This document shows positions 1-5,109 of a stretch of 5,109 nt of DNA, one piece after another. Each line of letters begins with the position of its first letter. Within the stretch, counting starts at the first letter, position 1. The position numbers were made by a program, and so were the translations under genes. The stretch lies in the NCBI GenBank assembly GCA_024277695.1, contig JAJRUR010000131.1, forward strand, positions 1 to 5,109, in the 5' to 3' direction. This DNA is from Bacteroidota bacterium (GTDB lineage: Bacteria; Bacteroidota; Bacteroidia; Chitinophagales; Saprospiraceae). The notes beneath the pieces were generated by a model, which searched no databases, had not been told where the DNA came from, and worked only from the letters and a program-made list of their open reading frames with translations.

Positions 1-1493
1 AAGAATTAAAAAAGAAAAACCAGGTACTCTATCTTTTACCGGAGGTTGCCCTAACCGCACAGCTGACTAGAAGATTGAGATCCATATTTAAAGATGATCT
101 ACATGTTTTTAATTATAGGAGCACTAATTCTGAAAAAATAACGATTTGGAATAAACTCATCAGTAACCAACCCATCGTAATACTCGGTACGAGATCATCT
201 ATATTTTTACCATTCAAATCTCTCCAGCTACTTATCGTGGATGAAGAGCACGACGTCTCTTACAAACAACAAGATCCTAATCCGCGCTATAACGCTCGCG
301 ATGTCGCTGTCTATATGTCTCGGTACTTTGAGAGCAACATCTTACTCGGGACTGCTACTCCGAGTTTTGAATCCTACCAAAATGCCCTTCAAAAAAAATA
401 TGCCCTGGTCACTCTAAATACCCGATATAGTCAAATAGAGCTGCCCGATATTGAAATGGTAGATATGAAAAAAAGCTATAAAAGAGGAGTGGTAAAAGGA
501 ATATTTTCTAAGCGTGTACTAGAAGAAATAGAAAATACAATCTTAGAAAATCGACAAATTATTATTTTTCAAAATAGACGTGGTTTCCATACGACAGTCA
601 ACTGTCAATTGTGCGATTGGATATCCGGCTGTCCAAACTGTGATGTTACACTTACCTACCATAAGTATTCTGAAAAACTACACTGTCACCAGTGTGGTCA
701 TATCAGCAAAGTACCAAAAAAGTGTCCAGCTTGCTCTAATATTATTCTCAAACAAACAGGATACGGTACGGAACGCATTCAAGAAGAGTTAAAAAATATT
801 TACCCGGACTTCGTTATCAAGAGATTGGATGCAGATACGACCAAACAAAAGAAGTCTTACGAAAATATTATTTTTGATTTTGGTGCTCGTAAGATCGATA
901 TACTTGTCGGGACACAAATGGTCACTAAAGGTTTGGATTTTAATCATGTGGGTTTGGTAGCAGTACTACAAGGGGATCGCATACTACATTTTCCGGATTT
1001 TAGAGCAGTAGAGTATTGCTATCAGATGCTCACACAGGTAGCCGGACGTGCAGGACGTAAACACAAAAAAGGCAAAGTGCTCATCCAAAGTTTTAGCCCC
1101 GAACATCCTGTGTACAGTTACATCCAACAAAATGACTATGCTGCGCTTTTTCGGAATGAAATCCGCCAAAGAATACAATTCCAATACCCGCCAATAATAC
1201 GATTGATTCGATTCGAAATCAGACATACAAAAACTGGAAGCCTAGGTAATGCTGTCCGGGTATTTTTGAAAGAAAGAAGTTCTTTTCTGGCTAGTCACTG
1301 TCTTGGACCGGCAACACCACAGCCTTCGAAAATTAGATCATACTACCGTCGTAATTTTTTGATAAAAGTACCCAAAAACCCCAATACTATCCGGACATTA
1401 AAATCTGAATTAGTAGAGTTAAGAGATGAAATCAGAAGGACAAAAGGGTTGAGTAACACCAGAGTAATCATTGAGGTAGATCCGACCATGTGA
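1..1493 (+). CDS. priA: Primosomal protein N' (PriA), replication-restart helicase, 5'-truncated by the window
   Basis: PriA is a 3'-to-5' superfamily 2 DNA helicase that recognises stalled forks and starts primosome assembly so that DnaB can be reloaded. The frame is open from base 3, giving 496 visible residues; E. coli PriA has 732, so roughly the first third, including the 3'-end binding domain and Walker A, is upstream. In visible numbering I see motif Ia (LPEVALTAQLTRRL, about 14-27), the Walker B box DEEH (80-83), GTATPS (116-121), and an inserted zinc-binding region with four CX2C pairs (201-244). These are followed by GTQMVTKGLDF (303-313) and the arginine-finger motif QVAGRAGR (345-352). 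The C-terminal domain carries GPATPQPSKIRSYYR near 435-450, and the protein ends in EVDPTM as PriA proteins commonly do. No frameshift or missing motif is visible. The TTG at 75 is internal, not a start. No clear terminator follows the stop. Identification is secure. Confidence 0.97.
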   Translation, partial: ELKKKNQVLYLLPEVALTAQLTRRLRSIFKDDLHVFNYRSTNSEKITIWNKLISNQPIVILGTRSSIFLPFKSLQLLIVDEEHDVSYKQQDPNPRYNARDVAVYMSRYFESNILLGTATPSFESYQNALQKKYALVTLNTRYSQIELPDIEMVDMKKSYKRGVVKGIFSKRVLEEIENTILENRQIIIFQNRRGFHTTVNCQLCDWISGCPNCDVTLTYHKYSEKLHCHQCGHISKVPKKCPACSNIILKQTGYGTERIQEELKNIYPDFVIKRLDADTTKQKKSYENIIFDFGARKIDILVGTQMVTKGLDFNHVGLVAVLQGDRILHFPDFRAVEYCYQMLTQVAGRAGRKHKKGKVLIQSFSPEHPVYSYIQQNDYAALFRNEIRQRIQFQYPPIIRLIRFEIRHTKTGSLGNAVRVFLKERSSFLASHCLGPATPQPSKIRSYYRRNFLIKVPKNPNTIRTLKSELVELRDEIRRTKGLSNTRVIIEVDPTM

Positions 1494-1613
1494 TGTCTAT
1501 TTGGATATAAGAGTGCAGGCACTTAATCATCTTTATCTGCCTAGTCGCCAACTATGGGATATCGAAGCACTCGGTACTACAACAATATTTGCACCTACGG
1601 TACTGCGAACAGT

Positions 1614-1628
1614 TGCTCCGCCGGAGCA
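1614..1628. repeat. Short perfect GC-rich palindrome (hairpin former)
   Basis: TGCTCCG and CGGAGCA flank a single central C, making a perfect 7-bp inverted repeat; as RNA it would fold as a 6-bp stem with a GCC loop. It is not followed by T residues on either strand, so it is a poor intrinsic terminator. Its shape (GCtCC, three-base centre, GGaGC) resembles the two palindromes downstream, which suggests a REP-like intergenic element. Membership of a dispersed family is inferred, since only one copy of this exact form is in the window. Confidence 0.6.
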
Positions 1629-1657
1629 GATGATAAAATAGATGAATGCAACTAAAG

Positions 1658-1689
1658 TAGCCCCAGCAGGGCGACCTAATTGTAGAATA
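1658..1689. repeat. REP-like repeat, copy 1 (TAGCCCC-AGC-AGGGC type)
   Basis: The 20-base core TAGCCCCAGCAGGGCGACCT matches the copy at 1708 at 18 of 20 positions. After a 3-base insertion (AAT) the similarity continues as TGTAGAATA against TGTAAAATA. The core folds as a 4-bp stem (GCCC/GGGC) with a 5-base loop, weaker than copy 2 because both differences turn G into A near the loop. The two copies start exactly 50 bp apart. No coding capacity or T-run is present. Confidence 0.7.
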
Positions 1690-1707
1690 AACAGGATAAA
1701 GAAACTA

Positions 1708-1735
1708 TAGCCCCGGCGGGGCGACCTGTAAAATA
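1708..1735. repeat. REP-like repeat, copy 2 (TAGCCCC-GGC-GGGGC type)
   Basis: This copy carries the fully paired hairpin GCCCC-GGC-GGGGC at 1710-1722, followed by GACC and the shared tail TGTAAAATA. It is the stronger of the two related palindromes and stands out sharply against the AT-rich flanks. The fragment ATAGCCCC recurs once more at 1761-1768, with a T-run in place of the second arm. Possible roles are mRNA 3'-end protection of priA or a protein-binding site; none is shown by the sequence. Confidence 0.7.
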
Positions 1736-1796
1736 TGTGTGATTATTCATTATCGCTTAAATAGCCCCTTTTTTTCTATTTTATAACTACTGAAAG

Positions 1797-1824
1797 TTGA
1801 ATTATATAAATTCATGTATTTTTG
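1797..1824 (+). promoter_or_regulatory. Promoter of tRNA-Ala, Bacteroidota type
   Basis: TTG at 1797-1799 serves as the -33 element and TATTTTTG at 1817-1824 is a perfect TAnnTTTG -7 box, with a 17-base spacer. That fits the range described for Bacteroidota primary-sigma promoters. The predicted transcription start falls only a few bases before the mature tRNA 5' end at 1834, so the precursor leader would be very short. Confidence 0.75.
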
Positions 1825-1833
1825 CGGCTCGAA

Positions 1834-1907
1834 GGGGCCTTAGCTCAGTTGGCTAGAGCACTTGACTGGCAGTCAAGAGGTCAGGGGTTCGAATCCCCTA
1901 GGCTCCA
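1834..1907 (+). tRNA. tRNA-Ala, anticodon GGC
   Basis: The 74 bases fold into a full cloverleaf. The acceptor stem GGGGCCT pairs with AGGCTCC, and the D arm is GCTC/GAGC. The anticodon stem CTTGA/TCAAG encloses the loop CTGGCAG, placing GGC at 1868-1870. The variable loop has 5 bases, and the T arm AGGGG/CCCCT encloses TTCGAAT. The third acceptor pair is G3:U70, the classic alanine identity element, which agrees with the GGC anticodon reading GCC and GCU codons. The discriminator is A at 1907, and the next bases are CTC, so the 3' CCA is not encoded and must be added by tRNA nucleotidyltransferase. No repeat of the tRNA 3' end occurs in the window, so there is no sign of an integration site. 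Confidence 0.98.
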
Positions 1908-1976
1908 CTCCATTCGTTTTGTTGTTGTGGATTGTGGTCTTGGTAGTAAGCTAGGTTGGGAAAATTGTAATCATAA

Positions 1977-1993
1977 TAATTTCGACGAAATTA
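1977..1993. promoter_or_regulatory. 17-bp perfect palindrome, candidate operator of the ArsR-type gene
   Basis: TAATTTCG and CGAAATTA flank a central A, giving a perfect 8-bp inverted repeat. It lies 11 bp upstream of the -7 box at 2005-2012 and so covers the -33 region of that promoter. A dimeric ArsR-type repressor bound there would be expected to block RNA polymerase. The pairing and position are direct observations; the binding role is inferred from the adjacent regulator gene and the usual autoregulation of the family. Confidence 0.55.
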
Positions 1994-2004
1994 GACCTAT
2001 TAAA

Positions 2005-2012
2005 TAATTTTG
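2005..2012 (+). promoter_or_regulatory. -7 promoter box of the ArsR-type gene
   Basis: TAATTTTG is a perfect match to TAnnTTTG and ends 23 bases before the ATG at 2036. No clear TTG lies 17-23 bases upstream; the best candidate is TTC at 1981-1983 (21-base spacer), inside the palindrome. A poor -33 element beneath an operator would fit a weak, repressible promoter. No Shine-Dalgarno sequence precedes the ATG, as is usual in Bacteroidota. Confidence 0.6.
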
Positions 2013-2035
2013 TAATATTTAAATCGCTGTTTATT

Positions 2036-2344
2036 ATGGCTTTCTCTAAATCTAATATTTTTACTGAAGAAGATTATCGTAATGCTGTCACTTGTAAAGC
2101 ACTTGGACATCCTGCTAGAATCTTCATTTTAAAATACCTTCATGCCGAACAAAATTGTATCCCGCAGGAGATTCTGAAGCACTTGCCTTTATCTAAACCA
2201 ACGATTTCACATCATCTCAAAATATTGAGAGAAGCCCAAATACTAGACTTCGAAGAAAAGTATCCAAACATCATCTATCGGATATCGGATGATCTATCAA
2301 ATTTTCAAAAACAGACCTTAAAGAACCTATTCAGTGTGGTATAG
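2036..2344 (+). CDS. ArsR-family winged helix-turn-helix transcriptional regulator
   Basis: This 102-residue protein is of normal size for the ArsR/SmtB-like family of small dimeric repressors. KALGHPARIFILKYL (21-35) is the characteristic first core helix of the wHTH. LPLSKPTISHHLKILREAQIL (50-70) contains the helix-turn-helix, with the recognition helix at about 54-66. The following FEEKYPNIIYRIS (72-84) is the beta wing, and residues 87-99 form a C-terminal dimerisation helix. There are only two cysteines, C20 and C41, not arranged as a CXC metal site, and the last helix lacks a histidine/acidic metal site, so the effector is probably not a metal; it is unknown. The ATG at 2036 is the first usable start and fits the promoter box. 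The gene is preceded by a candidate operator and followed after 128 bp by acs on the same strand. The family call is firm; the targets are not known. Confidence 0.9.
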   Translation: MAFSKSNIFTEEDYRNAVTCKALGHPARIFILKYLHAEQNCIPQEILKHLPLSKPTISHHLKILREAQILDFEEKYPNIIYRISDDLSNFQKQTLKNLFSVV

Positions 2345-2472
2345 CTTGGTCACAAAATTGGATAAACAAAACCCTGAGCTAGCTAAATTATTTATTTTGT
2401 TGACAGAGATTATTCAAAAAATTTTGGGCTTTGTACTAACTTGCCCTTTATTCATCCAAAAGAGAACAAAAT

Positions 2473-4374
2473 ATGACTTATCAGATCACAGACCTTGAAG
2501 ACTATAAAAACACATATCGACGAAGCATAGAAAATCCCGAAGCATTTTGGGCCAAACAGGCAGAAAGTTTTCAATGGCATAAAAAATGGGATAAAGTATT
2601 GGAATGGAACTTTACAGAGCCCGATATAAAATGGTTTGATGGGGCTAAGCTCAACATTACAGAAAACTGTCTGGATAGGCATCTTTCAAACCGAGCTGAC
2701 CAAATAGCTATTTATTGGGAGGCAAATGATCCAAAAAATCAAGGACGTAGTTATACTTATAAACAACTCCTTTCGGAAGTTTCCAAATGTGCCAATGCAC
2801 TCAAAGCCAACGGTATCCGGAAAGGTGATCGAATCGTCTATTATATGCCGATGGTTCCGGAATTGCTCATATCCGTTTTGGCTTGTGCCCGTATCGGAGC
2901 TGTACATTCTGTAGTATTTGCTGGATTCTCCGCTCAAGCACTTGCCGATCGAGTCAATGATGCTCAAGCCAAAATGATCATTTGTTCAGACTATAATAAT
3001 AGAGGAGCCAAACGCATTCCTGTAAAGGCCGTCGTTGATCAAGCCATAGATATCGGATGTCCAAGCATCCAAACGGTTCTAGTACACAAAAATACCGGTG
3101 ATGCTATTCGATGGTCAGCTAAGGATAGATGGTGGCACGACGAAGTAGATCCCCAATCCAACCAATGCGAGGCTGAGGTGATGGATGCAGAAGACTTGCT
3201 TTTTATATTATACACATCAGGATCTACCGGCAAGCCAAAAGGAGTGGTACATACTTGTGGTGGATATATGGTCTATACCTGCTTTAGCTTCAGAAATGTA
3301 TTTCAATATCACGAGGGGGATACCTTTTGGTGTACTGCTGATATCGGTTGGATCACCGGACACTCCTATATCATTTATGGACCGCTCTTGGCAGGAGCTA
3401 CCTCTGTCATGTTTGAGGGAGTACCCACCTATCCGGATGCCGGAAGATTCTGGGCTATTTGCGAAAAATATAAAGTCCATCAATTTTATACTGCTCCGAC
3501 AGCTATCCGCGCCCTCATGGCCAAAGGAGATGACATCCCCGATCGATATGATCTAAGCAGTCTGAAGGTACTGGGCTCTGTAGGTGAACCCATCAATGAA
3601 GAAGCTTGGCACTGGTACAATGAAAAGATCGGAAAAGGCAAAGCCCCTATCGTCGACACTTGGTGGCAAACCGAAACCGGAGGTATTTTGATCTCTCCCT
3701 TGCCGGGAATTACAGATACTAAACCGACCTATGCTTCATATCCCCTACCTGGAGTTCAACCGGTACTTATGGACCCTTCCGGAAATATTATCGAAGGAAA
3801 TGATGTAGAAGGTTTGCTCTGTATCAGATTCCCATGGCCATCTATCTTAAGAACCACTTATGGAGACCACGAACGATGTCGGCAAACCTATTTTTCTGCG
3901 TTTGAAAATATGTATTTTACCGGAGATGGTGCCCGTAGAGATGCTGAGGGTCGTATCCGTGTCATCGGTCGAGTAGATGATGTACTCAATGTATCCGGAC
4001 ACCGTATGGGTACTGCAGAGGTCGAAAACGCCATCAACGAACACCCAAGTGTCATCGAATCTGCCGTCGTAGGATACCCGCATCCCATCAAAGGTGAAGG
4101 TATTTATGCCTATGTCATACTAAATGGCTCCAACATCGATAAAACAACGTTCATCCAAGAAGTCCGCAACACAGTAGCACGAGAAATAGGTCCCATCGCC
4201 AAACCTGATAAAGTACTCATCGTCTCCGGTTTGCCAAAAACAAGATCCGGAAAAATAATGCGGCGCATTTTGAGAAAAATCGCTTCCGGTGATGCATCCA
4301 ACTTGGGAGATATATCTACATTGCTCAATCCGGAGATTGTAGAACAAATCAAAGCAGCTGCCGGAATTTCTTAA
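2473..4374 (+). CDS. acs: Acetyl-coenzyme A synthetase (AMP-forming)
   Basis: Acs activates acetate with ATP to acetyl-AMP and then transfers the acetyl group to CoA in the cytoplasm. The 633 residues match a full-length enzyme (Salmonella Acs has 652). The N-terminal Acs-type region (about 3-70) is followed by the P-loop-like YTSGSTGKPKG (247-257), then DIGWITGHSYIIYGP (290-304). WWQTETGG is at 397-404, the core motif YFTGDGARRD at 481-490, the hinge GRVDDVLNVSGHR at 499-511, and the A10 motif PKTRSGKIMRR at 588-598 with the catalytic lysine K594. That lysine is the one acetylated to control Acs in other bacteria. Pocket residues T295, V370 and W398 align by motif with Salmonella T311, V386 and W414; the tryptophan restricts the substrate to acetate rather than longer acids. 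The ATG at 2473 follows an A-rich stretch without a Shine-Dalgarno. No perfect promoter box is seen in the 128-bp gap upstream, and no terminator follows. Identification is very secure. Confidence 0.98.
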   Translation: MTYQITDLEDYKNTYRRSIENPEAFWAKQAESFQWHKKWDKVLEWNFTEPDIKWFDGAKLNITENCLDRHLSNRADQIAIYWEANDPKNQGRSYTYKQLLSEVSKCANALKANGIRKGDRIVYYMPMVPELLISVLACARIGAVHSVVFAGFSAQALADRVNDAQAKMIICSDYNNRGAKRIPVKAVVDQAIDIGCPSIQTVLVHKNTGDAIRWSAKDRWWHDEVDPQSNQCEAEVMDAEDLLFILYTSGSTGKPKGVVHTCGGYMVYTCFSFRNVFQYHEGDTFWCTADIGWITGHSYIIYGPLLAGATSVMFEGVPTYPDAGRFWAICEKYKVHQFYTAPTAIRALMAKGDDIPDRYDLSSLKVLGSVGEPINEEAWHWYNEKIGKGKAPIVDTWWQTETGGILISPLPGITDTKPTYASYPLPGVQPVLMDPSGNIIEGNDVEGLLCIRFPWPSILRTTYGDHERCRQTYFSAFENMYFTGDGARRDAEGRIRVIGRVDDVLNVSGHRMGTAEVENAINEHPSVIESAVVGYPHPIKGEGIYAYVILNGSNIDKTTFIQEVRNTVAREIGPIAKPDKVLIVSGLPKTRSGKIMRRILRKIASGDASNLGDISTLLNPEIVEQIKAAAGIS

Positions 4375-4415
4375 AACAAAGGCAGCCCTATATATCAAAC
4401 ACCTACAATCTGACC

Positions 4416-4444
4416 TTGAGCACACCAAGAATTGTATATATTTG
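4416..4444 (+). promoter_or_regulatory. Promoter of the acyltransferase gene, Bacteroidota type
   Basis: TTG at 4416-4418 and TATATTTG at 4437-4444 (a perfect TAnnTTTG) are separated by 18 bases. The box ends 21 bases before the ATG at 4466, implying a short leader. Its presence in the 91-bp gap after acs suggests the acyltransferase gene is transcribed independently, although read-through from acs cannot be excluded because no terminator is visible. Confidence 0.75.
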
Positions 4445-4465
4445 CGACTCCAAGCACTAAAACAT

Positions 4466-5109
4466 ATGGGGATAATTTTGGCTTATGCGCGACTGTTGTC
4501 GATTTTATTTTTCATTCCGATATTCTTACTATTTTATTTTGTTCGATCGATTATTGGCGGACCCGATATGCGTGTTGCCCTAACTGTTCGCCGATTTTAT
4601 TTGATTCTCATTAATAGGATTCTAGGTCTAAAAATCCAACTCAAAGGCACGCCACCTACAGGTGCAGGTCTGTGTGTTGCCAATCACCGTAATTTTATAG
4701 ACCCCTTTGCAATCATCCGTTGGACAGATGCACTACCCGTAGCAAAAGCCGAAATCGCAAACTACCCCATCATAGGCAAGGGTGCAGCCATTACAGGAAT
4801 TATTTATGTCAACAGAAAAAGTAAAGACAGTCGTTTTCAAACCAAACAACAGATCAATACATGGATCCAAAAAGGATTCAAGGTACTCATCTATCCGGAA
4901 GGAACCGTCAATGCTGCAGATACTACTGCAGATTTTAAAATGGGTTCTTTCAAAATTGCCGCCAGATCAAACTACCCGGTCTTTCCTATAGCTGTAGAAT
5001 TTGAGCATAGATCGGATCGATGGTTACCCAATCAATCCATAATGACTATCTTTAAGCAAATTTTATCTAAACCTCAATCTGTGCTAACTTTGAGTTTTGG
5101 AAAAGCCTT
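4466..5109 (+). CDS. PlsC-like 1-acyl-sn-glycerol-3-phosphate acyltransferase, 3'-truncated by the window
   Basis: Members of this lysophospholipid acyltransferase family attach an acyl chain to the sn-2 position of lysophosphatidic acid at the inner membrane, giving phosphatidic acid. The 214 visible residues begin with a hydrophobic membrane segment (about 3-31, rich in I, L and F). The catalytic NHX4D box follows as NHRNFID (73-79, with H74 and D79), and the glycerol-phosphate binding motif as YPEGT (143-147). GSFKIAARSNYPVFPIAVE is the usual block after it, with the hydrophobic stretch FPIAVE corresponding to motif IV. ATG 4466 is chosen because it directly precedes the membrane helix and lies 21 bases after a perfect promoter box. 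The frame is still open at the window end, and little should be missing, since family members are usually about 230-260 residues. A remote alternative is an acyltransferase acting on another lipid acceptor such as an ornithine lipid, which the motifs do not exclude. Confidence 0.92.
   Translation, partial: MGIILAYARLLSILFFIPIFLLFYFVRSIIGGPDMRVALTVRRFYLILINRILGLKIQLKGTPPTGAGLCVANHRNFIDPFAIIRWTDALPVAKAEIANYPIIGKGAAITGIIYVNRKSKDSRFQTKQQINTWIQKGFKVLIYPEGTVNAADTTADFKMGSFKIAARSNYPVFPIAVEFEHRSDRWLPNQSIMTIFKQILSKPQSVLTLSFGKA

Larger units (their letters stand above)
1494..1796. other. Gene-free intergenic stretch between priA and the tRNA promoter
   Basis: About 300 bases follow the priA stop with no supported gene. 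The first 110 bases are unremarkable. The rest contains three compact GC-rich palindromes (listed separately) in an AT-rich setting, then a run of Ts at 1769-1775 that is not preceded by a stable hairpin. No hairpin here is followed by a T-run on either strand, so I do not call an intrinsic terminator. A frame open from before 1501 to the stop at 1639-1641 has no ATG near its beginning, shows no recognisable protein, and crosses the first palindrome. Confidence 0.6.

Noticed and set aside
75..77. TTG at 75 as the start of priA
   Set aside because: The frame is open upstream to base 3 and already encodes conserved PriA motif Ia (LPEVALTAQL) before this codon, so the gene begins outside the window.
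1512..1523. AGTGC-AG-GCACT hairpin as a priA terminator
   Set aside because: The loop is too tight, the usable stem is about 4 bp, and no T-run follows.
1501..1641. Open + strand stretch after priA
   Set aside because: It has no ATG near its beginning, no recognisable protein features, and runs through the GC-rich palindrome at 1614-1628.
1834..1907. tRNA gene as the attachment site of an integrated element
   Set aside because: No integrase gene and no direct repeat of the tRNA 3' end occur in the window.
1822..2007. 61-codon + strand reading frame across the tRNA
   Set aside because: Its N-terminal half is simply a translation of the tRNA-Ala (a well-known false hypothetical protein beginning GALAQLARAL), and the remainder is AT-rich spacer containing the palindrome and promoter.
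2365..2401. AACAAAA / TTTTGTT inverted repeat after the ArsR-type gene as a terminator
   Set aside because: The stem is AT-only with a 23-base loop and is expected to be unstable; such pairs are common by chance in AT-rich DNA.
3217..3483. Minus-strand and alternate-frame reading frames inside acs, this being one of the longest
   Set aside because: All lie within the secure acs coding sequence, show no recognisable motifs, and reflect its codon composition.
4432..4614. 60-codon + strand frame starting at 4432
   Set aside because: It overlaps the promoter and the first membrane helix of the acyltransferase in a different frame; the acyltransferase frame carries the NHX4D and PEGT motifs.

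Overview
The window looks like ordinary chromosomal DNA from a Bacteroidota bacterium. Three perfect matches to the Bacteroidota -7 promoter box (TAnnTTTG) sit at sensible distances in front of a tRNA and two protein genes. No gene start needs a Shine-Dalgarno sequence, the DNA is AT-rich, and the proteins resemble Bacteroidota versions. The intergenic GC-rich palindromes remind me of Saprospiraceae-like genomes, but that finer placement is only an impression. Every gene is on the + strand.

Layout: (1) 1-1493 is the 3' two thirds of priA, the replication-restart helicase; its start and Walker A motif lie upstream of the window. (2) 1494-1833 has no convincing gene. It holds three short GC-rich palindromes, two of which belong to one repeat family about 50 bp apart, and then a tRNA promoter. 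(3) 1834-1907 is tRNA-Ala(GGC) with the G3:U70 identity pair. (4) 2036-2344 encodes a 102-residue ArsR-type winged-helix repressor, preceded by a perfect 17-bp palindrome at the -33 position of its own promoter. (5) 2473-4374 is a complete acetyl-CoA synthetase gene (acs). (6) 4466-5109 is the 5' part of a PlsC-like 1-acylglycerol-3-phosphate acyltransferase gene with its own promoter; it runs off the window end.

The genes do not form one pathway. PriA and the tRNA are housekeeping functions. Acs makes acetyl-CoA from acetate, and the acyltransferase uses acyl chains for phospholipid synthesis, so the last two are linked only loosely through acyl metabolism. The most testable local idea is autoregulation of the ArsR-type gene through the 17-bp palindrome, possibly extending to acs, which starts 128 bp downstream and has no clear promoter of its own. 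I found no sign of a novel defence, mobile or biosynthetic system.
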